This document shows positions 33,756 through 45,299 of a stretch of DNA of 64,000 bases, in pieces (the stretch's first letter is position 1; each line of letters starts with the position of its first letter). The position numbers were made by a program, and so were the translations under genes. This DNA is from Streblospio benedicti (lineage: Eukaryota; Annelida; Polychaeta; Spionida; Spionidae). The stretch covers positions 41,440,861-41,504,860 of the forward strand of contig CM032667.1 in NCBI GenBank assembly GCA_019095985.1, written 5' to 3'. The notes under the pieces were generated by a model. The model was not told the origin of the DNA. It worked only from the letters and a program-made list of their open reading frames with translations, and ran no database searches.

Positions 33756-34312
33756 GGACTCGAACTCGAAGAGACAAAAAGAGAAGTGGCATCTACCATA
33801 CAGTGTGTGTCACAGTCATCGACAATGATCCTGTTCTGATGTTTTGCAAGAAGAATCCTGATTGTCACCAGCATCCGAGAAGAATCAAGGTCCAGCAAAA
33901 GCGACCTTCAAGTATGATATTTGTTGGCAAAAACCCGGCTCAGGACGTTCTTATGACAGTCTCAGTGGTGTTGGAACAATGATTGGAGAAAAAACAGGCA
34001 AGATTTGTGGAAATGAAGTCAAATCAAAACACTGCTGTGTGTGCCATGTTGCAAAGTGGAGGAGGAAATCACAGCCACCAAGTCATGATTGTTCAAAGAA
34101 CTTTGAAGGAAGTTCAAAGGCAATGGAGCCTTCAGCTGCAGTTGACATCTCCAAACGTATTGAACTGCAAAGTGTACTTGTTTCTACCCTAATCATGGAC
34201 GACGATGCTGCAATTGCAAGGCCAAAAGTTCAAGGCAATATTCCATCAGAATGGAATGAAGTCAAAAGCTGTACAAAAAGGAAGTCTATAGAATATTCCG
34301 CATTCAAATAAT
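33756..34312 (+). pseudogene. Mutator-like transposase-domain fragment, first copy
   Basis: Two overlapping frames: the first has CVTVIDNDPVLMFCKKNPDC, and the second has YDICWQKPGSGRSYDSLSGV followed by GTMIGEKTGKICGNEVKSKH and CCVCHVAKWRRKS. This fits the Mutator-like transposase domain common in invertebrate multi-copy proteins (DMGWQKRGSGRxYNSLSGHG, IGxRTGKV, C-x-x-C). GSSKAMEPSAAVDI and DDDAAIARPKVQ are the next family landmarks (catalytic-region acidic cluster). A frameshift lies near 33900. The N- and C-terminal parts are missing. Confidence 0.78.
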
Positions 34313-34429
34313 CTTCTAATGAATTCAAGAAGAGATGGAGAATAAGCTTGTATCTTTTTTGTAAAATATTACGCACATTCAAATCAGCTGTCTTTAAAAT
34401 TGTTACACATGTGCATATTTCCTTCAATT

Positions 34430-34865
34430 TTTTATATTCTTTTTATGATTGTTCCTATTTCTCATCAAATTTCAGTGATAATGTTCACAAGATTAAATGG
34501 GCAGAAATCAACGTAAAGTATAGAACTGATTGTGCTAATGTACATGATCTCATCGACTTGGTGCTTTCCCTTCCTGCATCATCTGCTGAATGTGAGCGGG
34601 GATTTTCTTTGGTTAAATTCATCAAGACTGACATACAAGACAAAATAAGGGCATCAGCCATGACAGATTTGATGAGAATAAACTTGCAGTCACCGGATAT
34701 CAGTGACTTTAATCTAACACCTGCAATTACCAGTGGAATACCAGTGGGGTAAGAGAGCGTAGGCATGGTGTGATGGATAAATCTAATGAAACACTGCTTG
34801 CAGAAGTAGTGCAAGAAGCAGAGCAGGAAGAGGCAGCAGCTGTAGCAGTTGCAGAAAGTTTACCA
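34430..34865 (+). pseudogene. hAT C-terminal dimerisation domain
   Basis: The frame to 34752 reads LIDLVLSLPASSAECERGFS, then LVKFIKTDIQDKIRASAMTD and LMRINLQSPDISDFN. This is the hAT dimerisation motif (LP-x-S-x-AECERGFS-x-x-K-x-IKT). It is probably the missing 3' part of an element like the ZNF862-like fragment at 1288. A Glu/Ala-rich end (VVQEAEQEEAAAVAV, about 34806-34850) follows in another frame. Confidence 0.82.
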
Positions 34866-35017
34866 TAATAACACATCTCCAGTCCAAACATAACGATAAA
34901 TGTGCATTATCTGTCTTTATTGTTATACATTTTCCTATTCATTGTTTCTTATATTGGTCAGAATAAATGATCCGTATTCCATAGCAAAAAACCCTGCCTA
35001 ATCGTCATGTTTTTAAG

Positions 35018-35235
35018 AGACAAAAAGAGAAGTGGCATCTGCCATACAGTGTGTGTCACAGTCATCGACAATGATCCTGTTCTGATGCTTTGCAAGAAGA
35101 ATCCCGATTGTCACCAGCATCCGAGGAGAATCAAAAGCGACCTTCAAGTATGATATGTGTTGGCAAAAACGCGGCTCAGGACGTTCTTATGACAGACTCA
35201 GTTGTGTTGGAACAATGATTGGAGAAAAAATGTGT
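35018..35235 (+). pseudogene. Mutator-like transposase-domain fragment, second copy
   Basis: Direct repeat of 33768-33992. It starts GAGACAAAAAGAGAAGTGGC and ends near GTTGGAACAATGATTGGAG. It lacks the AGGTCCAGC stretch found in the first copy and reads better through WQKRGSGRSYDRLS. It ends in an AT run. The two copies bracket the hAT C-terminal fragment. Confidence 0.78.
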
Positions 35236-35840
35236 AAAAAAATATATATATATTCACAAAATGAACTTTATGTACACAAGCAAATAAAGTGTGCTAAAAT
35301 ATGAGAAACTAAAAAAAAAACATTTATATGTAATTCCACTTCTGCCCCACCCTCACTACAGGCCTGAGTGGGAAATTCTAATCTGGAACCAAACTGCAGT
35401 TACAGTGTCATGGGTCAGGCTGAAACCGGGTGGGTAATTTTACTCTAAAAGCAAACTGTAGTCATAGTGGCTCAGACCTAACTTATGGAAAATAGCATAG
35501 GAGGCGTAGGAAGAACAACATAAAATACAAAACGAAAATATCTCGTTTCATAGACAAAAATTTCTCATCATAAAAGCCAAAAACAAAAACCCATACTGAC
35601 TGAAAATATCCAGTGTGTCGAAAATGACAAAATTAATACTCCAAATCGACCAAATCAACCGAAATTTTCTGAAACATCAATCATCCATCCTAACCCACAT
35701 TCAAAACTCCAAACAGCGACTTAAGCAGAAAGTAGTTAGTTCACCATTAACCAAAAATTATGAAAATCAGAACCTGCATTTTAACCATCTATTTCATGGG
35801 TAACATTGCAGACCTCTGATGGATAGTAAGCTAAGCTTAC
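35236..35840. other. Non-coding sequence, probable intron of the minus-strand gene
   Basis: Contains a TATATATAT run and short phrases of the type CTGAAACCGGGTGGG. No exon was recognised. It lies downstream of the last recognised exon of the laminin-G-like gene. Confidence 0.45.
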
Positions 35841-38800
35841 CTATAGTGAGTTTAGCAGCCATCTCTGTTTTGTTGCCGTTACTGTTTATGCTGCTGTCCG
35901 TGTTTCTTTTTCCACTGCTGTTGCTGTTGCTGCGCGTGCTGCTGCCAGTACTGGTGACCACTGCCCAGGCGTTATTCTGCTGTGTGAACCACTCTCCGTC
36001 AACAGAGATGGCAATTCGCCCAGACACAGCATCAAACGCCACACCCACCAGGTGCCACCTGTAGTAAGGAACGTGCATCACCTCTTACCATATAACAACT
36101 GTGCAAGAACATTTGGTTTAAGTTGTACGGGACAAACACCAATTCCCAAGACGGGGAAGTCTTTACAATGTCATTTTCATAGTCTAGATTTTTTATGTAT
36201 TCTATTTTTGGTTGTTAGTTTTAACAGAAACGTCAGTCACCAATGGATATGTATTAGTAGTACATGTTGTTTTTCAGTAATTTCAACACTTGTTTGTGGA
36301 AGCGATTTTATTTTATTCCATTTGTACATGAATTATTAACGCTACTTAACTTTCTTAGCTTGTTTAAATATGATATTAATGAAACAAATTCATAATGTCC
36401 TCCTGAGCTGCTATAGTTAACACTGCCTTATTACCCATTGTGCACTGGTGACACTTAAATTTAGTACAATGACCTCCACAACACACATATTTATACATGC
36501 CAACAAGGTGACAGAAACACATTAGATTTTCTACAGAAGTAGTAAACATCATAAGGCTTGCCAACCACTTTTTGGTGATTTTTTTATTCCCAATGTCCAA
36601 ATCAGTATTTTAGGAGTTCAAATCATTATTACAAGGACAAAAAACATATTTCAACCTTTTTTTCTGTACACTATAAAATATGTTTATAATGTTCTAAACA
36701 CAACTAGAAGTAGCCATATGGCGGAAATCAATGTACTTTATTCTTCGAGAATGTTCTACAATGTTCTACAATCAATACAGCGTACGACGCCTCACGACGT
36801 AAGACGCACAAAGTACTACATTTCCCTTGCTTTACATTTTTTTTTTTTTTTTAAAGAAATGATACATGAATATGCAATTTAGAACATCAACTTGAAACTT
36901 ATTTATAACTACCATACCATAAATGGTAAGCAACCAAAAAACTAATACAATGGTTAAAAATATGAACAACATCAGTATAAAACCTTGAACACAAACATTT
37001 GTAATTTATGACAATTGAATTGCTTGTTCATTTATATTTTTACTTCAAAGTCCTTCAGATATCGAGGTGGCCTAGTTGACCGTCCTGATCTTCTAATGTT
37101 TGATTGTTCCGGAGGTTGATCAGGAGGTGTGGCTGGCTGAGCAGGTATGGTTGGCTGAGTATGTATGGCTGGCTGAGTAGGTATGGCTGGCTGAGCAGGT
37201 ATGGCTGGCTGAGCAGGTATTGGTGTTTCTGTAGGTTGCTCTGGTGTGGTTATTGGTGCAAGTGCTGGTCGCAGATGTATTCGGTTTCTTCGGTATTCTT
37301 TAGACCCTGTGTTGATTGTGTATGATCTTCCGTGATCTTCAGTAATCGTTGCTGGTTGCCATTCTTTTCGTACTTTGGGCTGTAACCTTGCTCTAATGTA
37401 TTCTCCTACTTGAAGTTTTGGTAATGGTTTTGTTCGCTTGTCATATTGCATCTTGTTCCTTTGTTTGGCTTGTATTTGGGCAGCAATTATTTGTTTAGTT
37501 GGCACTGGTTTTGGTTCCAGTTCCGAATGTTTCACTGGCACTGTTGATCTCAATTTTCGTGAATTAAGTTTCTGGGATGATGAAAACCCTGTGTCATCTG
37601 GTGAACTTCTGTGCTCCAAGATCCCGAGCATGGGATCTTCAGACTTCTTGAAGATATTTCTAGCAACTTTTACCATTGCTTCGGCAGTGCCATTTCCTTC
37701 AGGGTGATAAGGGCTGGACGTGTAATGATGAAATCCCCATGACGATGAGAACTGCTTGTAGTCTTTAGATGTATACTGGGGTCCATTGTCGCTAATGACA
37801 ACTTCTGGGATTCCTTGTCTTGCGAAAATTTCTTTGGTTTTGAGTACTACTTCTTCAGCTGAAGCTTCAATCAGTTTTTCAACTTCCCAGTATTTAGTGA
37901 GGTTGTCAACAATGAGTAGGTAGTCTGTTTTTCTTACTGAGAATAAATCTGTGGAACAAATTTGCCACCTTCTTTGGGGGAATTGGTTGACTCTTCATGG
38001 GTTCTTTAACATTCGATGGTTGGTGAGTCTGGCATGTTGTGCAGGTTTGGCACAGATTTGTGACGTCATTGCTAATACTTGGCCAGTAAATGCTATCTCT
38101 TGCTTTTCTGAGTGTTGCCTCCACACCAAGGTGTGAGGTATGGAGTTTTGACAGTATATCTGGTCTCATGGTAGCTGGTATCAACACTCTAACTCCTCTG
38201 TATATCACTCCATCCTCTACACTCATCTCATCTCTATATGGCCAGTAAATTTTTAGTTCAGGCACTAGAGAATTTTTGTCTTGGGGAAAACCCCCGAGCT
38301 ATGATTTCTGCGAGTTTCTGCAGAGTAGGATCTTCTGCTGTGGCTTTCTTCACTTTATTGATGGTGATGTCACCAACGTTGTGGTACAGGTCAGGAACTG
38401 TGGCTTCAAGTTCAGACATAAAATTGTCTTCTGCTTCAAGTGTGAAAATTTCCCAATCAGTTTTGTTGGCTTTACTCTGAGTTATTGGGGACCGTGAGAG
38501 GTGATCACTAATATGCATTTGCGTACCTTTCTTGTACACTATGTTCAGCTTGTACCTCTGAAGTCTTAGCATCATTCGTTGTATGCGCTTTGGTGCTGCG
38601 CTGATGGGTTTTCTCAATATGGTGGTAAGGGACTTGTGATCTGTGTATGCTATAGTTTTATCATTTCCAAACAGATATTGGTCGAATCTTTGACATCCGA
38701 ACACAAGAGCTAGGCATTCTTTCTCTTGTTGAGAGTATCTTCTTTCCGTTTCTGTTAGCGTGCGACTGGCATAGGCTACTGGGCGTCCTTGTTGGCTGAT

Positions 38801-41800
38801 GACTGCTCCCAGTCCATATTCGCTGGCATCCGTCTCAAGGGTACACTCATCATTTATGTCAAAATACTTCAGACATGGTGAGTTACTGACTAACTCTTTT
38901 ATCTTGCTGTATGCCTGATCATGTTGGTTGGACCATAAGAATTGATGGTCCAACTTGGTAATCTCTCGTAGTGGTTGAGTTACTTCACTGAGTTGTGGAA
39001 TGAACTTGGATAAATAGGTGATCATACCAAGTAGCCTCCTAGTTTCAGCTTTGTCTTTGGGTCTGGGCATTTTGGTTATGGCTTCAACTTTTTCTGCATC
39101 TGGTAGTAGACCTTCCTTGGTAAGAACATGGCCATGATATTTGACGCTGTCCAGTCTGAATTTCAGCTTCTTGACGTTTAGTTTGAAATTAGTTTCTCGA
39201 CATCTTTCCAAGAACTTTAGGAATACTTCATCATGATTTCTTGTTGCCTCTTCAATAGTGTCCCCTTGGCCCACAATTAGGCAGTCGTCAGCAATGGCAA
39301 ATACACCTTCTAAACCCTCAGTGATTTCCAAAACCCTCCGTTGAAATTCTTCTGGGGCTGAGCTTATTCCGAACGGCAATCTTTTCCAGCAATACCTCCC
39401 AAAAGGAGTATGGAAAGTGGTGAGATTTGATGACATTTCATCCAAACTGATTTGGAGAAATCCATCTTTTGCATCGCACACTGAGAAAACTCGGACTTTG
39501 CTTAGTTGTGGTGTAATGTCATCAAGAGTGGGCATTCTGTACTTTGGTATCTTGACATGTTTGTTGAGTTCTCTAGGGTCTAGACAAATTCTCAGTTTCT
39601 TGTTTGGTTTCTTAACATAGACCGCTGAGTTCACCCAATCAGTTGGCTGTGTAACTTTCTGTAAGATTCCTTCACTTTCCATTTCCTGGAGTCTTTTCTT
39701 GAGTTCTTGGCGAAGTGCAATCGGTACGGTTCGTGGCGCATCTTGAGTTGGCTTTGCTTTTTCATTTAGTTCAATAGTGTAGGTTCCTATGTGTCCTAGG
39801 CCTTCGAATACGTCTTTGTAGCTTGTTATGATGTCTTCTTTAGTTAATTGCGTCTTTTCTGAGACCTGGTTTACTAGCAACTCTTTGTTAAAAGTAATGA
39901 GGCCTAGTTCTTCTGACAAGTGGCCAGAAAGGAGGGATGCTGCTGCATCTTCTATGACTACAAAAAAATTGCTTTCTTGTGGCGATCATTTATTTTTATC
40001 GAGACTTCGATTTCACCTAGGGGATGTATGCTTGAATTTCCGTAGGCTTTTAGTTTTATTTTAGTTGCTTTTAGCTGTGCCCTTGGGTCAATCATCATCA
40101 AGTCTTGTTTCCTGAGGCAGTTGACTTCACTCCCATTGTCTATTTGCACTGTAACTTTGGTCCAGTCAGCTTGATATGGCATTTTGAATTTTGGCATTAC
40201 CATGTATTTGGTGCGTCGACTCTTCCTCACTGCAAATATATCTCCTTCACTCGAGCTCTCATCTTCATATATTTCAGATTCACTTTCTTCTTGACCAACC
40301 TGATGTGATCGTCTAGGTTTGTGATCTGTACGATGCTTGCTATCATTTTTTCTAGGTTTTGAATCTGGTTTTGTTGCTGTTGATTCAGGGTGCGCTTCTT
40401 CACTTGTCATGCATTGGGACGCAAAATGGTTCCACTTATTGCATTTGGCACATCTTTTGCCGTAAGCTGGGCATTTACGTCTCTCATGCTGATTACCACA
40501 AAATTTACAATTCTTCACTTGGCCCGTCTGTCCATGTCTGGCTTTACTAATACGATGGACATCACTGGTCATGCTCATTGCCTTTAACTGTAGTTGAGTT
40601 TGTTCCACTGCTCGACAAATTTTCATACATTCATTTAGGTCTGGGTTTTCAGCTTCAAGTAGTTTTTGCCTCGTACTATCACTTGCTATCCCCACTACTA
40701 TGCGGTCTCTTATTAGAGAGTCTTTTAGAGTTCCAAACTCACAGGAATTTGCTAAGGATCTCAAACGGTTTACATATTTATCAATTGAATCTTCACCTTG
40801 ACTAGCTGTATTAAATCTATATCTCTCATAGCTTATGTTCTTCTTTGGATTGAAATAATCTCTAAGTGCTTTCAATACCTCTTTGGGATCATCCCTGTTA
40901 GTGATCGGCAAGTTTGCAGCGATTTCTCTGGCTTCACGGCCCATGGTTCTTTTCAATGCTGCAAGTATCACAGCTGGGCTCTCAGTGTCTAACTTCGTGG
41001 CTGTTGACCAATTTTCCCAGTCCTCTTCAAAATATTTCCAATTGTCTGCTTCATTTCCTGATTTAACGTTCATAGGATCAGGCGGTGGTAGTGAGAAATG
41101 TGAACGTGGTCGGTCATTTGTGATTAAATTTTGTTGCTCACCACGTGCTCCGCTAGATCTAGAACTATCTGAATTTGATGAGGCGGTTTCTTCTGCTGGA
41201 TCCGGCATGACGTACTTTATATAGTGTGTAAATGATGATAAACTATTCTACTGACACCTGCTTGTGAACGTGGTCGTTTCCAGGCTTTCTGACACCATGT
41301 ATTTTAGTTTAAAATGTATAATGTTCTAAACACAACTAGAAGTAGCCATATGGCGGAAATCAATGTACTTTATTCTTCGAGAATGTTCTACAATGTTCTA
41401 CAATCAATACAGCGTACGACGCCTCACGACGTAAGACGCACAAAGTACTACAGCCACCTTCATCTCCCTGTGGTGTACTGTTTTTAACAGCACACTGCCA
41501 AAATGTCTAAATGAAGCAGCCAGCAGAACAATCAATATTTGGTGAGTCACTACTACAGGTTAGAATATCCAGATAGCTTTCCAAACTGTTCTATCAACAA
41601 ATGCCTTGCTCTCTCAAATCAGGATGTGTATGTAGGAAAAATAAATGTATGCCAAATATTTTTTGTTGTTGATTTATTTTGTTTATCACAGGCATAATAA
41701 TACTACAAATAAGTTTTAATGTTAAAATGTACTAGCAGTAGTGTCATTTTTTTTTATCTTACAATGAATTCATGAACTTTTGCCAGGTAATTATCCTGTA

Positions 41801-44218
41801 AACAAGGCAAACATGAGGTTACCCCTTGTTTTGGTATGACTAGTTCAACTTTAACCTGCTGAATCACCATCAGCAACATAAAATTTTTACACCCTGAAAA
41901 TAGTTCCAAATAATTTCAGTGTGCCAATGAAATATCAGTAGAAATACTCAGCTTTCGTGTACAATTATCAAAATATGTGACACAATGCACCTACACAACA
42001 ATATCCACGTTATAATTCAATATCTTATATATGACATCATCAACACGCTGTTATGCAAAGCATCCACTTCACCCACCTGTGTAGTGATACCAACATGCGT
42101 TCACACACATCATGACTGCACTTCTAGGAATTCACCACTTTCAAGAAGGAAAATGCGTTGTAAATAATCCTGCAACACCACTATCAAAATTGGCATTGTG
42201 AGTTCCGGGTAATTATAGACTAACACGACTTTAAATATTTAAAGGTCATTTTCAAGTATCATTTATCGTATGCGACATGTGGAAAGTACTTTCCTAATAG
42301 GATTTTGAATGAATATTATGAATCTGTAATCAGATCTTAGCTCTAGCATGAAAATTAACAAAGTTATGGGCAAAAGACCTGTCTTACTCAAACCTGCAGA
42401 ATACCAGTAAAAGGGGCAAAGTTGGGAACTTCATTATTATGAAGAATAAATGCCTCAAACATATGTATTTACTTTATTTTCCAGCATTTATCAGCGTGAC
42501 AGCCACCAATGTTATATGCAACACACATTTTGTATGAAATAACATTAAATGTGATTGCAAATGGCCTTATAGTCTATTATAACTTATACCGGAAGTACAG
42601 TACTGATATCATAAGAAGGATACAGAAGAAAGATTTCGAGAATTACGCTACGATTTCTTACGGTTTTTTTCCTATTTCTTCTCATTTGATGCGACTATTA
42701 CGAATGTAAGAAGGTTCTGTAGCTTCCGAAAATTACGGCTTTCTTCATAACTTGCCTGAAGTTACGTTTATTTCGATTGTTCCCCTTATATTACGCATTT
42801 TACGGAGGTTCCCGTGGTAAAAAGAATATTTCTATAAAATTCAAATTCACATGGACATTTTGACAGATTTTTGTTTCGTTTGGTGTCTATACGGTGTCCG
42901 CACTTCCACTTTCACTTTGTGGCGGGAATAAACAAGAACGCCCGAACATTTATTAATGAAAGATAGGCGCCATTGACAGGAAGTATGAGAAAATATTCTG
43001 CTTATTATGTTTTTTCTGTTTTAATTTCGATGATTGTAAGTATCGTAGTTTCGGTGACTGAGCAGTTCCAAGAAAATCGTAATAGCCGTAACTTTGTTAC
43101 GAATTGTTACGAATTATTACGTTTTCTTACGCCGATTCCTCTAATTCAGCTTACAATTCTGTATCCTTCTTACGATATCAGTACTGTAACCATGAACTTT
43201 TGTGTCTCAAAATCAAATAAAAAAAGATGAGTGTGCAGGTTTTCTGCGCAACTTGGAAATGAACATTAAGGGATGATTTTTCAAAGTACGGCAGGCAGAT
43301 CAATAAATGGGAGATCAGCGGAATTACAGGAAAATATATGATTTCTTTAAAAATGTCAAAATCTTGTAATATTACAGCATACCCAGACTTTATAATTTTA
43401 CACATGTCAAACGTCTTAATTTTACTGTGGAAAACGTAAAAAAGTCACATCTTTGACATCCATACTCCCGTATTCAGATCCTCAAATTCGTAATATGGCT
43501 GTCAACAATTGAAAATCGAGTACAACATAAGAATGTGGTGAAGGGAGTGACGATGCACTGTTCAGTCAAGATTTTTTGGTCAACATTCATAAAATCAAAT
43601 TGTGTCAATGCGTGGGTGATAATAGAAGCTACTTCACAAAACAAAACCATTTCTATTTATTTATTTTGATAACTGAAATTATTAAAGATAAGTATTGTAG
43701 GAAGATCGCAAACCTACTTGAGTAGTACCTGTTATATGTGAGGTAGCTTGAGAAGTCCCTGGTGATGGTGTCTTTCTGCACAGAGAGAGAAAGGGAGTGA
43801 CTATCCAACACGAGGCTCATCACATGCCCATCCCCAAACAGCCACTCCACTAGACGTCCTACATGCAACACAGACTACACCCCTTACTACATGTTCACAT
43901 ATTAAACGTTAAACATTGCCAACTGATAGACAACATAGTAAATTCTAAAAGCAGATAGCACCTTGGAACTTAGCTATTACACATAAAATATTTCAATATT
44001 TCTTCATAGGCGAATACATTCATTTTCTACAAACAAGAATTGAAAAAGATATGTAGATAAGAGCTACCTGATGCGTTGGGCACTGTGAAGAGATACGCAG
44101 CCCACGTGAAAGAGGCTGACGGCAGAACGACATTGGCAACCATGCTGGTAAGAGCACTGTAAGGTACGCCGAGCGCACTCTGGGCGTGGCCACTGGGCCC
44201 ACGATACAACGTCACACC
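35841..44218 (-). CDS. Host gene with laminin-G/concanavalin-like domain, three internal exons
   Basis: Minus-strand exons 44218-44068 (151 nt), 43858-43729 (130 nt) and 36058-35841 (218 nt) all have AG acceptors and GT donors. Phases fit exactly (phase 0, then 1, then 2). The first exon reads GVTLYRGPSGHAQSALGVPY and ends FTWAAYLFTVPNAS. The second reads LVEWLFGDGHVMSLVLDSHS and ends FSSYLTYN. The third reads WHLVGVAFDAVSGRIAISVD, then a Ser/Asn-rich loop and AAKLTIG. The WHLVGV-FD-x-x-x-G-x-I-x-I-x-x-D pattern is typical of a laminin-G/concanavalin-type beta-sandwich, often extracellular. Introns are 209 bp and 7,670 bp; the larger holds a Gypsy element and a MITE. The gene's start and end lie outside the recognised exons. 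Confidence 0.8.
36059..36664. other. Intron sequence of the laminin-G-like gene
   Basis: AT-rich, with no conserved coding text. It lies between exon 3 and the inserted LTR element. Confidence 0.5.
36665..36820 (-). repeat. 3' LTR of the intronic Gypsy
   Basis: 156 bp; contains CAATGTTCTACAATC and ACGACGCCTCACGACG on the plus strand. It pairs with 41298-41452. Confidence 0.85.
37032..39919 (-). pseudogene. Gypsy pol (RT, RNase H, integrase) and proline-rich tail
   Basis: RT has LRICLDPRELNKHVKIP, FSVCDAKDGFLQISLDE and the AIADDCLIVG catalytic box. RNase H has LETDASEYGLGAVISQ and SQQEKECLALVFG. The integrase zinc-binding region reads LHTSHLGVEATLRKARDSIY, then CQTCTTCQTHQ. The C-terminal part has VGEYIRARLQPKVRKEW, then short tandem repeats of the type PAIPAQPAIPTQP, then RRSGRSTRPPRYLKDF. 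The coding region is in several pieces. Fossil component of the intronic element. Confidence 0.85.
39958..41208 (-). pseudogene. Gypsy gag with protease start
   Basis: A long open stretch. The capsid-like part includes WKYFEEDWENWSTATKLD and LRDYFNPKKNISYERYRFN. It is followed by a Cys-rich knuckle (CKFCGNQHERRKCPAYGKRC and CAKCNKWNHFASQC), then a basic/acidic linker, and at the end VQIDNGSEVNCLRK, which looks like the aspartic-protease active site (DNGSE in place of the usual DTGA). Fossil component of the 36665-41452 element. Confidence 0.85.
41298..41452 (-). repeat. 5' LTR of the intronic Gypsy
   Basis: 155 bp. Its inner end abuts the PBS-like CTTTCTGACACCA (reverse complement TGGTGTCAGAAAG). 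Confidence 0.85.
41453..42597. other. Intron sequence, nothing recognised
   Basis: AT-rich intronic sequence of the laminin-G-like gene, between the LTR element and the MITE. Confidence 0.5.
42598..43186. mobile_element. 589-bp MITE with TA flanks
   Basis: Terminal inverted repeats of about 30 bp begin CAGTACTGATATC at the left and match GATATCAGTACTG at the right, followed inward by AAGAAGGATACAGAA and its complement. TA lies on both sides. The interior is rich in TTACG words. There is no coding capacity. It resembles a Tc1/mariner-type non-autonomous element. Confidence 0.82.
43187..43728. other. Intron sequence, nothing recognised
   Basis: Between the MITE and exon 2 of the laminin-G-like gene. 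Confidence 0.5.
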
Positions 44219-45004
44219 CTATAGCAGCACACATGTTAATTGTGTACATTCGGAACATATAAAACAATCATTATACAAAGGGGCTAATATCTGTCAAATT
44301 GTTAAAGAATTAATGTAGTTTAGAAATATGTTTTAACATGTATCTTCTGTATACCTTCTATATAATCTTTTTGTTTCTTCATGAAGTATCCTATCTATTT
44401 CAGTATCTATTTTTAGGCTTAATTAATTGAGCATTATTTAACGCTGGTAATGGATTACAAAATAAAACTAGACAGACATTCGAGCAACATAGAATTTTGC
44501 ACAGGGAATTTAGACTGGCACTTTACATTGTTGATAAAGTTGGGGTGGAGGACCAAAAAGTTTTGTCTTTGCCAAGTGGGAGGACCAAAGAAGTTTTTTT
44601 TAACCACACCAGGGGGTACAACCAGAAAAGTTTTCATGGCAGTGAGGGAACCTTATTTTTACAGAAGTGATGAGGATCAGCACCCCAGGGGAAATCCAGC
44701 TCAGCTTGATATTTCCTGTAACAATCATCGTATAATACGACAGATGACCACAGGTATCAAATATTCTTCTCACCAATTTTTATCATGTGATGGCTGTATT
44801 GCTCTTCGACACGTATTCTCATCTTGAGAGATAGATTAGCCTCTGCCATCTCTTTTCTCATCTGAAACAAGATCCTCTGACTTGCAACCATGTATTGACT
44901 GGGGGTGACTGCCATTAATTTCTTTTTTGATGAATTATGTCTTAGAGACCAGTTGTTCCCAAATGCAAATAGCTTCATCTGCATCCTCGTCATCATCATC
45001 TGTA
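44219..45004. other. Non-coding sequence upstream of laminin-G exon 1 (in this window)
   Basis: AT-rich. Probably intronic, because the first recognised exon starts at an AG acceptor and not at an ATG. Three phrases containing GGACCAAA or AAAAGTTTT recur near 44548-44640. Confidence 0.4.
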
Positions 45005-45148
45005 CGTCATGTCCTTTATTTGCAGAGTATAAACACGTCTTTCATTATACTATTGTACTATTATATTTTGTCTTTTATACCGCTATACTTTTATCCATTA
45101 TTGTTTCTAGTTTTGGTCGCGTATGTTGTGTAATAAAGGGTTCTTATA
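45005..45148 (+). repeat. 5' terminal repeat of the 45-50.6 kb element
   Basis: Shared core only; the true LTR may extend a little further toward a PBS-like TGGTAGCAGCGG at 45184. Confidence 0.75.
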
Positions 45149-45299
45149 AAAGTTGTGAAAAAAACATATTCTATTTATTGACGTGGTAGCAGCGGTATTC
45201 TGAACCCACAGCCTGTCAATTATTATAGAGCTCAAACTTTGATTGTGATAAGACTGGTGATTTCTTCAAACAACAAGTGGAACCAAGCTATAACTCAAC

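Larger units (their letters stand above)
36665..41452 (-). mobile_element. Ty3/Gypsy LTR retrotransposon with short LTRs
   Basis: Direct end repeats of about 155 bp (36665-36820 and 41298-41452) begin TGTAGTACTTTG in element orientation and end in ACA. More than 120 bp in a row look identical; only the inner ends differ. A PBS-like TGGTGTCAGAAAG lies next to the 5' LTR, and a purine tract lies next to the 3' LTR. On the minus strand gag comes first (41208 to about 39958), then pol. The element looks nearly whole in structure, with about two or three breaks in pol. The near-identical LTRs imply a recent insertion, and it lies in a host intron in the sense direction. No clear target duplication was seen. 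Confidence 0.9.

Noticed and set aside
33742-33770. tRNA-like box B (GAGTTCGAGTCCCGCC on the minus strand), possible SINE
   Set aside because: No box A or cloverleaf can be formed with the neighbouring sequence, and the stretch is too short to support a SINE call.
37104-37325. Plus-strand frame rich in WLSRYGWLS repeats
   Set aside because: Antisense of the proline-rich repeat in the Gypsy pol tail.
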